From assembly GCF_000378245.1 (NCBI RefSeq), contig NZ_KB899491.1:186001-250000 (forward strand): a stretch of 64,000 nt of DNA, read 5' to 3'. This document shows, one piece after another, positions 42,257 through 52,001 of the stretch. A program made the position numbers and the translations under genes. The notes beneath the pieces were generated by a model, which was not told the origin of the DNA, did no database searches, and saw only the letters and a list, made by a program, of their open reading frames with translations. The DNA comes from Aromatoleum toluclasticum ATCC 700605. Its GTDB lineage: Bacteria > Pseudomonadota > Gammaproteobacteria > Burkholderiales > Rhodocyclaceae. Positions within the stretch are counted from its first letter, which is position 1; the number at the start of each line of letters is the position of its first letter.

Positions 42257-42285
42257 GCCCCGCCCGGCGGGAAACCGGGCAGGGC
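42257..42285 (-). terminator. Hairpin with U-run between the porin and cupredoxin genes of the FTR1 operon
   Basis: GCCCCGCCCGG pairs with CCGGGCAGGGC (one mismatch) around CGGGAAA. On the minus strand it is followed directly by TTTTG. It lies 18 bp after the porin stop and 33 bp before the cupredoxin start, so it could partly terminate transcription inside the operon and lower expression of ftrBCD. Confidence 0.65.
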
Positions 42286-42302
42286 GGCAGGCGCGTCGGC
42301 GC

Positions 42303-43814
42303 TCAGAACGCATACAGGGCGCGTACTCCGAACGCGGTCATGTTCTTCGCGTCGCGGTTCGCAGCGGCGCGACGCACGTACTGCAGGTCGGGCGTCAGCG
42401 ACAGCTGATCGTTCAGGTGCCAGCGGTAGTACAGCTCGGCGACCTGTTCGGCCCCGCTCGGGGTGTAGCCGAACAGGAAGTTGCCGTCCCCATCCTGCAG
42501 GTCGGCGGCTTCGCGGCGGAAGTCCTTGCTTGCACGCAGCCAACCCCACGCGAGGCCGACGCTGTCGGCGCCGCGGCCCCAGGCGTCGCCGGTCAGCTCT
42601 CCACCCACGGTAACGGCGCGATCGAAGGCCGTCTTGCCCGAGGTCGACTGGCCGTAGCGCGCGAACAGCGAGACGTCCTCATGCACGCGCTGGTCGATGC
42701 TGGCGCCCCAGCCGGTCGTCGAATCGCGCGAGCCGTCGAAGCCCTCGTACTGTCCGTTGCGCCAGGCGTACAGGCGGTAAGTGCCGTTGAAGCCGTAGTT
42801 CTTGCGCCCGTATTCGAGCTGGCCGATGACGAAGGGCTGGTTGAAGCTGCGCCCGAATTTTGCGCCTTCGCCCGCACCGAAGGCCGCGAGCGAGACCTGC
42901 CACCAGTCCGGCTTGTCCATCTCGTTGCGGTACGCGAGGCGCATGCCGGGCGTGAAGCCATAGCTGTCGGCGCCGACCGCGCCGCCCGAATCCAGCATCG
43001 GGTTATGCACGAAGACGTTGTTGAGGAACTTCTCCGCCTCGTTGTCGGCGATCGCGTTCTGGTCGAAGAACACGAAGGGGTCCATCTTGCCGACCGTGAA
43101 CTGCAGGCTGTGCGGCGAGTTCGCTGCGTCGCCCAGGGGCGTCGTGAGCTGGTACCAGGCCTGCGCGACGATCGCGTAGGTATTGTCCGGGGGGTTGTTC
43201 TGCGGCTGGAACGCGAGGCTGTTGAAGGCGCCGGTGAAGGTGGGATTCAGGCGCGTGAAGCTGTCGCCCTGGCCCATGCGCAGCTGGGTGAAAAACTCGC
43301 CCTTGCCGGCGCCGATGTCGCCGGCCGGCAGCGTGATGCCCAGGTCGCCGCGCCACGACAGCTGCGATTCCCTCTCTCCGTTGTCGCGCGCGCGGCCGTT
43401 GATCTGCTGGGCCACCGCGACAACGCTGCCTTCGACCGAGATGCCTTCCAGCGTCTTCGCCAGGTGCGTCGGTGCGCCCATCGAGTTGGTCCGCTCCTCG
43501 ATGGCCTTGAGCCGGATCGCGATCTCCGGTTCGCGTTCGCTGATGCGGTCGCTCTCGAGGCTGGCGGCCAGTTCCTGGTTCGCCTGCTCCAGCGCCTGAA
43601 CCCGCTGTGCCAGCCCGGGGGCCGGCGCAGCAGTGCCCGCCGCGAGCTTCGCTTCAAGTTCGGTATTGCGCTTCTCGAGTTTTTCGACGCGCTCGGCGAG
43701 CCGCTTCAGTTCGGCGAGGAGCTTGTCCTGCGCCGTCGGTGCCGCCTGGCTGGCGCACGACAGACCTGCCACGGCGACCGCGATCGCCGTGCGGGCAATG
43801 CGTGCTGCCCGCAT
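42303..43814 (-). CDS. OprB-like outer-membrane porin embedded in the FTR1 iron operon
   Basis: The protein is 503 residues with a signal peptide (AVAVAGLSCASQAA). A coiled coil follows at about residues 25-95 (ELKRLAERVEKLEKRNTELE and more), then a beta-barrel ending NMTAFGVRALYAF with a terminal Phe. The barrel part (SLQFTVGKMDPFVFFDQNAI, GFNGTYRLYAWRNG) matches carbohydrate-selective OprB-like porins. The ATG overlaps the stop of the P19-like gene by one base, so it is part of the iron operon. A role as outer-membrane entry for iron or iron chelates is inferred. Confidence 0.82.
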   Translation of the reverse strand: MRAARIARTAIAVAVAGLSCASQAAPTAQDKLLAELKRLAERVEKLEKRNTELEAKLAAGTAAPAPGLAQRVQALEQANQELAASLESDRISEREPEIAIRLKAIEERTNSMGAPTHLAKTLEGISVEGSVVAVAQQINGRARDNGERESQLSWRGDLGITLPAGDIGAGKGEFFTQLRMGQGDSFTRLNPTFTGAFNSLAFQPQNNPPDNTYAIVAQAWYQLTTPLGDAANSPHSLQFTVGKMDPFVFFDQNAIADNEAEKFLNNVFVHNPMLDSGGAVGADSYGFTPGMRLAYRNEMDKPDWWQVSLAAFGAGEGAKFGRSFNQPFVIGQLEYGRKNYGFNGTYRLYAWRNGQYEGFDGSRDSTTGWGASIDQRVHEDVSLFARYGQSTSGKTAFDRAVTVGGELTGDAWGRGADSVGLAWGWLRASKDFRREAADLQDGDGNFLFGYTPSGAEQVAELYYRWHLNDQLSLTPDLQYVRRAAANRDAKNMTAFGVRALYAF

Positions 43815-44359
43815 CAGTAGCCGCCCTTCTTGCCGACGCCGGCGTAGGTGAATTCGTTTTCGACCTCGAAGGCCTTGAACCACGGGCGCACGCCGGTGGC
43901 GCGGTCGGTGTGGCGGCCGAAGTGGCTGCCGTGGTCGGCGCCCGGCGGCAGGATCGTGTACTTGACCTTGTACTTGCCCGGACCGGCGAGCTTGACGTTG
44001 TCGCCGTAGTGCGGGCCGTCGCTCGCGACCATGGGCATGAAGTCGCCGGCGAGCTTCCAGTCGCTGCCGACCTTGGAGATCTCGAACTTGACCGTCAGGT
44101 AGGGAATCCAGCTGCCTTCCTCGAAGCCGTTCGGGTTGTTCGCCAGCGCACGGACGTCGGCCTCGATGTGGATGTCGGTTTCGGACGCCTTCTTCATCAT
44201 GCCTTCCGGCTCCATGTCGATCGGCTGCAGGTAGACTGCCGCGATCTCCATCCCGTTGCGCTGCTGCGGCGTGCCGATGGGGTATTCGAGGGCGTGTGCG
44301 GCGAAGGACAGCGAGGCGAGGGCGGCTAGGGCCAGGGGGCGGAACGGGATGCGGGACAT
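43814..44359 (-). CDS. ftrA: P19/Tp34-family periplasmic iron-binding protein (FtrA-like)
   Basis: This 181-residue protein has a signal peptide ending AAHALEYPIG. P19-type features include EIAAVYLQPIDMEP, ETDIHIEADVRA, MPMVASDGPHYGDN (Met and His ligands) and FGRHTDRATGVRPWF. Homologues (Campylobacter P19, Treponema Tp34, E. coli FetP) bind Cu and Fe and are needed for FTR1-type uptake. The ATG at 44359 is supported by the signal peptide. It is the first gene of the operon, 79 bp downstream of a Fur-like box. Confidence 0.9.
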   Translation of the reverse strand: MSRIPFRPLALAALASLSFAAHALEYPIGTPQQRNGMEIAAVYLQPIDMEPEGMMKKASETDIHIEADVRALANNPNGFEEGSWIPYLTVKFEISKVGSDWKLAGDFMPMVASDGPHYGDNVKLAGPGKYKVKYTILPPGADHGSHFGRHTDRATGVRPWFKAFEVENEFTYAGVGKKGGY

Positions 44360-44437
44360 GCAGGGTTTTCCTTGTGGTTTGTGTCCGCGAGAAGCAACGC
44401 GGCGCATTCGATCAGGATCGATGGGAATAATAAGGAT

Positions 44438-44455
44438 AATGCGAATCAATCGCAA
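44438..44455 (-). promoter_or_regulatory. Fur-box-like site before the FTR1 operon
   Basis: AATGCGAATCAATCGCAA is identical to the core at 34320-34337, and GGATAATGCGAAT extends it. It lies 79 bp upstream of the first gene of the operon. The rest of the 44360-44725 gap holds no recognisable gene; it ends at the 3' end of the outer-membrane factor gene. Confidence 0.75.
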
Positions 44456-44725
44456 GTACGAAAATGCACTATGCCGCAGTCGCATGGCCCGTACGGCAGG
44501 ATATGCAGCGGGCAAGGCGGGGCTTTTCTTCGTCGAAGCCGCTTCAACCGCGAATCAAGCGGTGGGGGTGTGCCAGACGCCGATTTCGCGGCCGAAGCCG
44601 CTCGCGCACGGGATTTCGCAGGGCCGGGGGCGGCGGAGGCGGGACGCGGTGACGACGTCACCCCGAATGCGCGGGACCGGGCGCCGATGGGCGGGGACTG
44701 GCTTTCGTGCGGCCGGAAGCGCCCT

Positions 44726-46174
44726 TCAGCCCGGAGGCGCGAGCGGGTTCGCGCTCGCGGCGGACCAGCCGCCGCCGAGCACCTTGTACAGCGTCACCGC
44801 GCCATTGAGGCGCGCGAGCCGCAGCTGCGCGAGCTGGTCCTGTGCCTGGAACAGCGTGCGCTGCGCGTCGAGCACCGTCAGCAGCTCGTCGGCGCCTTCG
44901 CGGTAGCGCAACTCCGCCAGGCGCAGGCTGCGTGCCGCCTCGCTGCGGATCTCCTGCTGGCTGTCTTCGAGCCGGCGGTCGCGCTCGGCGTTGCCGAGGG
45001 CATCCTCGACTTCCTTCAGGGCGACATGCACCGCCGAGCGGTAGTTCTCGACCAGCGCCCGCCGCCGCGACTGCGTCGCCTCGACTTCGCTGCGCAGCCG
45101 GCCGCCGTCGAACAGCGTGTGGGCGAGTCCCGCGCTCAGGCCCACGGTGCTGGCGGGATTCGCCAGCGAAAGCAGGGCCGTGCTCGCGAGGCCGGCGGAG
45201 CCGGAGAGCTCGATGCGCGGCAGCAGGGCGGCGCGGGCGGCCGCGACGTCGGCATCGGCCGCGGCGAGGCGGGCCTCGGCGCTCGCTAGGTCGGGGCGGC
45301 GCACGAGCAGTTCGGCGGGCAGTCCCGGCGCGGCCGACGGAACGGCGAGCGACGCAAGAGCCTCGTCCGCGACACGGAAATCCTGTGGCGGCCGGCCCAC
45401 GAGCAGGGCGAGCGCGCCGAGGGTCTGGCGCTCCAGCGTCTCGAGCGGCAGCAGGGCCGCACGCTGCGCTAGAACCGTGCTGCGCTGGCGGCTCACGTCG
45501 AGGGCGGACGCCGCGCCGTTGCGGTAGCGCGTCTCGACGATGCCGAACACACGCTCGGCGATCGCGAGGTTGTCGCGTGCGATGACGAGGCGGTCGCGTG
45601 CGGCAAGCAATTCGAACCAGGTGTTCGCGACGCCCGCGACCAGCGTCAGGCGTGCGGCATCATGATCGTGGCGGCTGGCGGCGAAGCTCGCGTCGGCGCC
45701 GCGCACGTCCGCCGCGAGTCGGCCCCACAGGTCGACCTCGTAGCTGATAGTCAGGTTGGCGCCGGACGATTCGCTGTCCACGACACGCGCGCCGTCGCCG
45801 GGATCGCTGCGCCGCCATCCGGTATTGCCGCCCACGTTCGCCGCGGGCAGCAGGGAGGCGTCGGCCACGCGCAGCGCGATCTCGGCCTGCCGGACGCGTT
45901 CGACGGCGGCACGGAAATCGGGGTTGTCCGCGACCGCGGCGGCGATCAGCCTGGCCAGTTCGTTCGAGCCGAAGCTTTGCCACCACTGCGGGTCGGGGCG
46001 CTCGGTACCGCCCGCGGGTTCGCTCCAGGTGGCGGGAAGCGCGATGTCCGCGCGCGTCGCGGGCTCGGTCACGGCACAAGCCGACAGCGCGAGCACGAGG
46101 CTGGCGGCGAGCGCCGGCACGAGTCGGCGCGAACGGAGCGGGCCGAGGGGGGGGCGGGGAAGGGGGGGGCTCAT
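44726..46174 (-). CDS. NodT-family outer-membrane factor lipoprotein (partner of MacAB)
   Basis: The protein is 482 residues. The lipobox SLVLALSAC places the acylated Cys near residue 34. Two TolC-type repeats follow ([20 protein letters not shown] and [20 protein letters not shown]). It ends at about [19 protein letters not shown]. As the third gene after macA and macB it should supply the outer-membrane duct of the exporter. PvdRT-OpmQ of Pseudomonas, which exports or recycles pyoverdine, has the same three-gene layout. Confidence 0.9.
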   Translation of the reverse strand: MSPPLPRPPLGPLRSRRLVPALAASLVLALSACAVTEPATRADIALPATWSEPAGGTERPDPQWWQSFGSNELARLIAAAVADNPDFRAAVERVRQAEIALRVADASLLPAANVGGNTGWRRSDPGDGARVVDSESSGANLTISYEVDLWGRLAADVRGADASFAASRHDHDAARLTLVAGVANTWFELLAARDRLVIARDNLAIAERVFGIVETRYRNGAASALDVSRQRSTVLAQRAALLPLETLERQTLGALALLVGRPPQDFRVADEALASLAVPSAAPGLPAELLVRRPDLASAEARLAAADADVAAARAALLPRIELSGSAGLASTALLSLANPASTVGLSAGLAHTLFDGGRLRSEVEATQSRRRALVENYRSAVHVALKEVEDALGNAERDRRLEDSQQEIRSEAARSLRLAELRYREGADELLTVLDAQRTLFQAQDQLAQLRLARLNGAVTLYKVLGGGWSAASANPLAPPG

Positions 46175-46181
46175 GGAGGGA

Positions 46182-48170
46182 TCACTCCGACGCAAGGGCG
46201 ACGACCGGGTCGAGGCGGGCGGCCTTGCGCGCGGGCAGGTAACCGAAGATCAGGCCGGTCGCGAAGGCGCAACCGAAGGCGAGCAGCACGGGCGGCAGCG
46301 AATAGACGACGGGCTTGTCGAAGGCCTCGATGACGGCCGCGGCGCCCAGGCCGACGGCGACGCCGATCAGGCCCCCCAGCGCGGAAACGACCAGCGCCTC
46401 GATCAGGAACTGCTGCAGGATGTTTTTCATGCGCGCCCCGGTCGCCATGCGGATGCCGATCTCGCGCGTGCGCTCGGTGACCGACACCAGCATGATGTTC
46501 ATGACGCCGATGCCGCCCACCAGCAGCGAGATCGCCGCGACGGTGCCGAGCAGCACCGTCAGCGTGTTCTGCGTCTCCGATGCGCTCTCGATCACCTGCG
46601 CCATGTTGCGGATCTGGAAGTCCTCGATGCCGGAGTGGCGCGTCTGCAGCAGCGCGCGCACGGCCTCCTGCGTGTCGTCGATCTGTTCGACGTCCTCCAC
46701 CGCGACGATGGCGCTGCGCAGGTGGCGCTGGCCGGTCAGGCGCAGGCTGCCGGTCGTGAAGGGGACGAAGATCACGTCGTCCTGGTCCGAGCCCCACGGC
46801 GTTGCGCCCATCGGTCCCATCACCCCGACCACCTGGAACACGAGGTTATTCACGAGCACGTACTTGCCGATCGGATCCTCGTCGCCGAACAGGGCCTGCG
46901 CGACGGTCTGGCCGATCGCGGCGACGGTTGCATAGCGGCGCTCGTCGGCGGCGCTGAAGAAGGTGCCCCGTGCGACCGGCCAGTCGCGCGCGATCGTGTA
47001 GTCGGCGCCGGTCGCCGTCGCCGAGGTGCGGTGGTCGGCGCTGCCGTAGCGCACCGTTATGCCGGTGCTCTGTTCCGGCACCGCGGCGAGCACGTTGGGC
47101 AGCTCGATGATGGCCGCCACGTCCTCGCGCACCAGCGTCGCGGTCGTGTCGCGGCCGCGCTGGTTGGGTGCGCCGGGTCGCACCGTGAGGAGGTTCGTGC
47201 CCATCGAGCTGATGCGGTCGATGACGTCCTGTTTCGCGCCGTCGCCGATCGCCAGCATCGCGATCACCGCCGCGACGCCGATGACGATGCCCAGCAGCGT
47301 GAGCGCCGCGCGGAAGAGGTTCGCCCGCAGCGCCCGCAGCGCCGTGCGGGTCGCCTCGACGAGGTCCGACAGGTGCGAGGTGCGGTCGATGTGCGGGGCG
47401 AAGTCCGGCTCGGCGGCCACGGGGGGCCGCGGCCCCGGGTCGGAAACGACGCTGCCGTCGCGGATCTCGATGATGCGCTGCGCCTGGTCGGCGACTTCGC
47501 GCTCGTGCGTGATCAGGATGATCGTGTGCCCCGCCGCCGAGAGCTCGCGCAGGAGCTGCATCACCTCGGCGCCGCTCTTGCTGTCGAGCGCGCCGGTCGG
47601 TTCGTCGGCAAGGATCACGCGCCCGCCGTTCATCAGCGCGCGGGCGATCGACACGCGCTGCTGCTGGCCGCCGGACAGCTGGCTGGGGCGGTTTTTCGTG
47701 CGTTCACCGAGGCCCAGCGCCGTCAGCAATTCGGTCGCGCGCGCATGGCGCTCGGCCGGTGGCATGCCCGAGTAGACTGCCGGCACCTCGACGTTCTCGC
47801 GTGCGCTGGCGCCGCCGATCAGGTTGTAGCTCTGGAACACGAAGCCGAACGTCTCGCGCCGCAGGCGCGCGAGCTCGTCACGCTCGAAGGCAGCGACGTC
47901 GCGGCCCATGAAGCGGTAGGTGCCGGTGGTCGGGCGGTCGAGGCAGCCGAGGATGTTCATCAGCGTCGACTTGCCCGAACCCGAGCTGCCGACGATGGCG
48001 ACGAACTCGCCCGGATAGATCGTCAGGTCGATGCCGTGCAGCACTTCGACGGCGAGCTCCCCGCTGCGGAAAGTCTTGGTGATGCCGGACAGCTCGATCA
48101 GCGGCTCGCCCGACGGCTGGCGCCGTGGCGAATCCGCGTCCAGTCCGGCGATCAGCGGTTCGGCTTTCAT
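46182..48170 (-). CDS. macB: MacB-type ABC exporter (ATPase fused to permease)
   Basis: This 662-residue protein has an N-terminal ATPase with Walker [10 protein letters not shown], signature [15 protein letters not shown] and Walker [17 protein letters not shown]. The MacB membrane domain has one helix near residue 290, a large periplasmic domain, then three helices around [20 protein letters not shown]. It belongs with MacB and PvdT mechanotransmission exporters; the substrate may be a macrolide, peptide or siderophore. The ATG at 48170 overlaps the macA stop by four bases, and the outer-membrane factor gene starts seven bases after its stop. Confidence 0.93.
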   Translation of the reverse strand: MKAEPLIAGLDADSPRRQPSGEPLIELSGITKTFRSGELAVEVLHGIDLTIYPGEFVAIVGSSGSGKSTLMNILGCLDRPTTGTYRFMGRDVAAFERDELARLRRETFGFVFQSYNLIGGASARENVEVPAVYSGMPPAERHARATELLTALGLGERTKNRPSQLSGGQQQRVSIARALMNGGRVILADEPTGALDSKSGAEVMQLLRELSAAGHTIILITHEREVADQAQRIIEIRDGSVVSDPGPRPPVAAEPDFAPHIDRTSHLSDLVEATRTALRALRANLFRAALTLLGIVIGVAAVIAMLAIGDGAKQDVIDRISSMGTNLLTVRPGAPNQRGRDTTATLVREDVAAIIELPNVLAAVPEQSTGITVRYGSADHRTSATATGADYTIARDWPVARGTFFSAADERRYATVAAIGQTVAQALFGDEDPIGKYVLVNNLVFQVVGVMGPMGATPWGSDQDDVIFVPFTTGSLRLTGQRHLRSAIVAVEDVEQIDDTQEAVRALLQTRHSGIEDFQIRNMAQVIESASETQNTLTVLLGTVAAISLLVGGIGVMNIMLVSVTERTREIGIRMATGARMKNILQQFLIEALVVSALGGLIGVAVGLGAAAVIEAFDKPVVYSLPPVLLAFGCAFATGLIFGYLPARKAARLDPVVALASE

Positions 48171-49477
48171 ATGCGTGGCGTGCGGCGCGGTGCGCTGCCG
48201 TTGCCGCCCTTGTCCGCGGTGGCCATGCCCGACACGATCCGCTCCCCTTCCTCGAGGCCGGACAGCACCTGGGCCTGGATGCGGCTGCGCACGCCGATCT
48301 CGACCTGGCGGTCCTGCAGTGGCCCTTCCGCCGGGGCAACCTTGACCGTCACCGTGCGCGGCGCGCCGCCTGCGCCCTTCTTCGGTTCCGCCCCCCGCGG
48401 TGCGTCCCCGCCGGGGCTGCCCGCGCCCGGTGCGCCGGAGGGGCGCGCATCCCCGCCCGTCGCCGCAGTCTTTACGCGTTCCGCTCGCCCGCTGCGGCCG
48501 GCCGCCAGCGCCGACATCGGCACGAGCAGCGTGTCTTTCGCCGCGGCGACGACGAAGAATACCTGCGCCGTCATCTGCGTCATCAGCGCCTGGTTGGGGT
48601 TGGCGACGTCGAACAGCGCATTGAAGAGCACTACGTTGTTCTGCACCACGGGCGTCGGCTCGATCTTGCGCAGCTTGCCTTCCCAGCGCCGTCCTTCGCC
48701 GCCGAGGATCGTGAAGTAGGCGTCCATGCCGAGGCGCAGGCGGCTCACGTCCGCTTCCGATACCTGGGTCTGCACCGTCATCGTCGACAGGTCCGCAACC
48801 CGCAGGATCACCGGCGCCTGCTGGCTTGCGATCAGCGTCTGGCCCTGGCGCGCGGTGATCGACACGACGGTGCCGGACATCGGCGCGTAGATGCGTGCGT
48901 AGTTCAGATTGGCCTCGTCCGCACGCAGGTTCGATTCGGTCTGGTCGATCTGCGCCTTGATCGCCTCGACCTGCGCCTGCGCGGACTGCAGCGCGGCCTC
49001 GGCATTCTGCAGGCTCTCGCGCGTGGTGGCGTCCTCGGCCATCAGGTTGCGCTGGCGCTTCACCTGCACCTCGGCGAGCGTCCGGCTCGCCTCGCGGTCC
49101 ATCAGCTGCGCGCGCAGGTTGCGCAACTGCGCGCGGGTCGCGTCGACGCGGCTCTGCAGCACGACGGGGTCGATCTCGGCGAGCAGCTCGCCCGCCTTGA
49201 CCTCGGAGCCGACTTCGACGTGGATCTTCTTCAGCTGGCCCGAGACCTGCGCGCCGACATCGACGTAGTCGCGCGGCTGCAACGTGCCGGTGGCCGTGAC
49301 GACGTCCTCGATGTCCCCGCGCGTCACGGTTGCGAACTGGTAGCGCGCCATCTCGTCGGGCGGCGCGAAATACCTGTTCCATACGAACCATCCGCCGGCT
49401 CCCAGCACGCCCAGGGTGACCAGGGCAATCACGGCGCGGCGCAGTCGGCGCGGCTTGGGCGCGGGGGTGGCAGTCAT
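48167..49477 (-). CDS. macA: MacA-type periplasmic adaptor
   Basis: The protein is 436 residues. An N-terminal membrane anchor (about 17-35) is followed by a lipoyl/hairpin domain with [20 protein letters not shown] and [20 protein letters not shown] and a long coiled-coil hairpin. A Gly/Pro/Lys-rich low-complexity insert lies at about 335-370, before the last beta-domain. That insert is unusual for MacA, and its sequence looks disordered. The ATG at 49477 is preferred over a TTG at 49492. It is the first gene of macA-macB-OMF. Confidence 0.9.
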   Translation of the reverse strand: MTATPAPKPRRLRRAVIALVTLGVLGAGGWFVWNRYFAPPDEMARYQFATVTRGDIEDVVTATGTLQPRDYVDVGAQVSGQLKKIHVEVGSEVKAGELLAEIDPVVLQSRVDATRAQLRNLRAQLMDREASRTLAEVQVKRQRNLMAEDATTRESLQNAEAALQSAQAQVEAIKAQIDQTESNLRADEANLNYARIYAPMSGTVVSITARQGQTLIASQQAPVILRVADLSTMTVQTQVSEADVSRLRLGMDAYFTILGGEGRRWEGKLRKIEPTPVVQNNVVLFNALFDVANPNQALMTQMTAQVFFVVAAAKDTLLVPMSALAAGRSGRAERVKTAATGGDARPSGAPGAGSPGGDAPRGAEPKKGAGGAPRTVTVKVAPAEGPLQDRQVEIGVRSRIQAQVLSGLEEGERIVSGMATADKGGNGSAPRRTPRI

Positions 49478-49713
49478 GTATGGGTCAGGCAAGTTGTTGG
49501 TTCGAGCATTGAAGTTTCGCCGCAGGGCTGCCGCTTGGCAAATGGATATTCCGCTGCGCTGGCGCGGGGCCGTGTACGCATGGAGATCACAGCGCGAAGG
49601 ATAGCGAATGCCCGCTTGTGCTTTGTATCGTATTGCAGCGCGGGGTTCCCCGCGGCACAGGCGGCTGCGGGCGGCGGGAGCTTGCCGGGAAGGCGGGGGG
49701 GATGAAACGCAGC

Positions 49714-49731
49714 GGGGGCCGTCAGGCCCCC
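49714..49731 (-). terminator. Short G/C hairpin after exbD
   Basis: GGGGGCC and GGCCCCC pair around GTCA, starting six bases beyond the exbD stop on the minus strand. It has no U-run, so termination is uncertain. The region from about 49478 to 49713 has no recognisable gene and presumably contains the macAB promoter. Confidence 0.5.
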
Positions 49732-49736
49732 GTCGG

Positions 49737-50153
49737 TCAGTGCGCGGGAACGGTGATGAAGCCCATCTTCTGGATGCCTGCGGCGCGCGCCGCCGACATG
49801 ATCTCGGCGAGCTTCTGGTAGCGCGTCTCGCGATCGGCGCGCAGGTGCAGCTCGGGCTGCACCGGCTGGGCCGCCGCCGCGGCGAGCCGCGCGCCCAGCT
49901 CCTCGTCGCCGATCTTCTGGTCGTTCCAGTACAGCATGCCCGCCCCGTCGAGCGCCAGCGTCACGTTGTCGGGCTTCTCGTTGCTCGCCTGGCTCGCCGC
50001 CGTCGGCAGGTCGATCTTGACCGAGTGCGTGAGCAACGGCGCGGTGATCATGAACACGATCAACAGCACCAGCATCACGTCGATGAGGGGGACCATGTTG
50101 ATCTCGCTCATCGGGGCCGAGCCGCCCTGCTCGTTGAAGCTGCCGAAGGCCAT
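49737..50153 (-). CDS. exbD: ExbD, TonB energising subunit
   Basis: This 138-residue protein has a short cytoplasmic start, one membrane helix containing the essential aspartate (INMVPLIDVMLVLLIVFMIT) and a periplasmic domain ending GIQKMGFITVPAH. ExbD with ExbB uses the proton gradient to drive TonB. The ATG overlaps the exbB stop by one base. The gene order tonB-exbB-exbD in the iron island supports service to the three siderophore receptors. Confidence 0.93.
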   Translation of the reverse strand: MAFGSFNEQGGSAPMSEINMVPLIDVMLVLLIVFMITAPLLTHSVKIDLPTAASQASNEKPDNVTLALDGAGMLYWNDQKIGDEELGARLAAAAAQPVQPELHLRADRETRYQKLAEIMSAARAAGIQKMGFITVPAH

Positions 50154-50908
50154 CACGCAGCTCCCGCGAGCTTGGCCGACGCACCGGGGGCGACAGCACG
50201 CGGCGACTGCTCGGCGGGCGCACTCGCAAGGCGCGTCCCGGTGGTGAACCAAGCGTGCAGGTCGTGCGCGAAGGCGTCCAGTTCGGAAAGCTCCAGCCGG
50301 TTCGCCCGCGTGAAGGTGTTGTATGCGAGCACGGCCGGAATCGCGACGAACAGGCCGAAGGCCGTCATGATCAGCGCCTCGCCCACCGGTCCGGCGACCT
50401 TGTCGATCGTCGCCGCGCCCGAAGTGCTGATGCCGATCAGCGCGTGGTAGATGCCCCACACCGTGCCGAACAGGCCGACAAAGGGCGCGGTCGAGCCGAT
50501 CGAGGCGAGCACCGTGAGCCCCGACTCGAGCTGCGCGGTCGACAGGGCGATCGACTTGCGCAGCGCGCGCGTGACGAACTCGTCCGCGTCCAGCTTGCCG
50601 CCCAGCGTGTCCGCGGCGGTGTGGCGGCGCAGGTGCTCGGCCGCAGCCGCGCCCTGGCGCGCGAGCGCCTCGAAGGGCGAATCGGGCGCGACCTGCGACA
50701 CCCGGCGCAGGCCCTCGTCGAGATTGGCGGCGCTCCAGAAGCCCTCGATCGCGCTGTCGAAGCGGCGCGCGCGCAACTGGCGCGTCGTGCGCACCGCAAT
50801 CAGATACCAGCTCGCGACCGACATCACCACGAGGGTGAAGGCGACGAGTTTGATGACGATATCCGACTGGGCCCAGAGGTGGGACAGTCCGAAAGTGTCG
50901 GTCAGCAT
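50153..50908 (-). CDS. exbB: ExbB, TonB energising subunit (MotA/TolQ/ExbB family)
   Basis: The protein is 251 residues with three membrane helices at about 16-36, 130-155 and 175-197. The conserved core VLASIGSTAPFVGLFGTVWG and GPVGEALIMTAFGLFVAIPA are present. It forms the stator-like pentamer around ExbD. Two bases separate it from tonB, and it overlaps exbD by one base, so the three proteins come from one transcript. The C-terminus carries an Ala/Pro-rich tail of about 25 residues. Confidence 0.93.
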   Translation of the reverse strand: MLTDTFGLSHLWAQSDIVIKLVAFTLVVMSVASWYLIAVRTTRQLRARRFDSAIEGFWSAANLDEGLRRVSQVAPDSPFEALARQGAAAAEHLRRHTAADTLGGKLDADEFVTRALRKSIALSTAQLESGLTVLASIGSTAPFVGLFGTVWGIYHALIGISTSGAATIDKVAGPVGEALIMTAFGLFVAIPAVLAYNTFTRANRLELSELDAFAHDLHAWFTTGTRLASAPAEQSPRAVAPGASAKLAGAA

Positions 50909-50910
50909 GT

Positions 50911-51741
50911 TCAGTTTCCTTCGAGTTTGAATACGATGGGGACGATGACTGCGGCGGCGACGGGCTGCCCGCCCTGTTTCGCCGGCACGAAGCGCCAGCG
51001 CTGCACCGCGTCGCGGGCCGCGGCGTCGAGGCGCGCGAAGCCCGAACTCTCTGCCAGATCGACTCGCGCGGGCAAGCCCTCTGCGCTGACCTGCACGCGC
51101 AGCATCACCTTGCCCTCCTCGCGCATGCGGCGCGACAGGGGCGGATAGGCGGGCGCGGGGTTGTTCAGGTAGGCCGCGTCGAAACGGGCAGCGACCACGG
51201 CGGGCGGCGCCTCGGGCGCGGGGCGAGCGGGCGCGGGCGGTGCCGGAGGCGTTGGTGCGACGGCCTCGCGCACCGGTTCCGGCGCCGCTTGCGGCGGAGG
51301 CGTTTCGGGGCGGATCGCGGTCGGCGCTTCGGTCACCGTCTTCGGTGCCGCTTTCGGGGGGAGTGCCTGCGGGCGCGGGCGCGGGGTCGGTTTCGGCGGC
51401 GGCTCTACGACGGGTTTCGGAGGTGTCGGGGCGACGGTCGGCAGCGGTACCGGCAGTTCTATCAGGGCCACCGAAATCGGTGTTTCCGGCACGGCGACGG
51501 GGCGCTGTGCGAAACGTGCCAGCCCGGCGAGCGCCGCGATGTGTGCGACCGTTACCAGCGCGAGGGCCGCGGCGCGCTCGCCGCGCGGGGTGCGGCGACG
51601 CAGGCGGGGCGGTTGCTCGGGTAGCATGCCTTCGTCGGGCGGGGCGAAGCTCAGCGACCGGCGGCCGGCTGCGCTGCGTGGCGGCGTAAAGGAAGCCGAA
51701 GGCAGGGCGGAAGCCGAAGGCAGGGCATGGGAGTGCGACAT
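50911..51741 (-). CDS. tonB: TonB, energy transducer
   Basis: This 276-residue protein has a rather long cytoplasmic start (about 55 residues), one membrane helix (AAALALVTVAHIAALAGLAR), a proline-rich rigid region (about 95-195, many P-P-K-P and P-x-P repeats) and a TonB C-terminal domain (YPPLSRRMREEGKVMLRVQV ... RWRFVPAKQG). The initial 30 residues contain an S-A-L-P-S-A-S repeat and may be an over-extended start; an in-frame Met at residue 39 is an alternative. It is the first gene of tonB-exbB-exbD. Confidence 0.9.
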   Translation of the reverse strand: MSHSHALPSASALPSASFTPPRSAAGRRSLSFAPPDEGMLPEQPPRLRRRTPRGERAAALALVTVAHIAALAGLARFAQRPVAVPETPISVALIELPVPLPTVAPTPPKPVVEPPPKPTPRPRPQALPPKAAPKTVTEAPTAIRPETPPPQAAPEPVREAVAPTPPAPPAPARPAPEAPPAVVAARFDAAYLNNPAPAYPPLSRRMREEGKVMLRVQVSAEGLPARVDLAESSGFARLDAAARDAVQRWRFVPAKQGGQPVAAAVIVPIVFKLEGN

Positions 51742-51763
51742 CGCGCGGAACCGGGCGCTGCGT

Positions 51764-51889
51764 TCAGCGGAGCAGTTGATCGAAGATCAGCGCCGCGAAC
51801 GCCGCGTACAGCGCGAGGCGGTGTGCGGCAAAGGCCGGGCCTTGCCGCAACGAGGAATCGTTCAATTCGCCCAAGCGTCGGGTATGCAT
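51764..51889 (-). CDS. Small 41-residue hypothetical protein upstream of tonB
   Basis: An ATG at 51889, with GGAGAA about ten bases upstream, opens a 41-codon frame. It encodes a basic N-terminus (MHTRRLGELND) and a C-terminal hydrophobic stretch (RLALYAAFAALIFDQLLR) that could be one short membrane helix. It ends 22 bp before the tonB start on the same strand, so it would be the first gene of the tonB transcript. No homologue was recognised. It could also be a leader peptide or a chance frame. Confidence 0.4.
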   Translation of the reverse strand: MHTRRLGELNDSSLRQGPAFAAHRLALYAAFAALIFDQLLR

Positions 51890-52001
51890 GCTTGCCAGTT
51901 CTCCGTTAGATCATTGGTGCTGGCTCGTTCTGCGGGAGAACTGGCTTGCGGTGTTTGCTTGCGCCGGCGCTACCGGGCCCGGCGCGACGGATGGACGCGC
52001 G

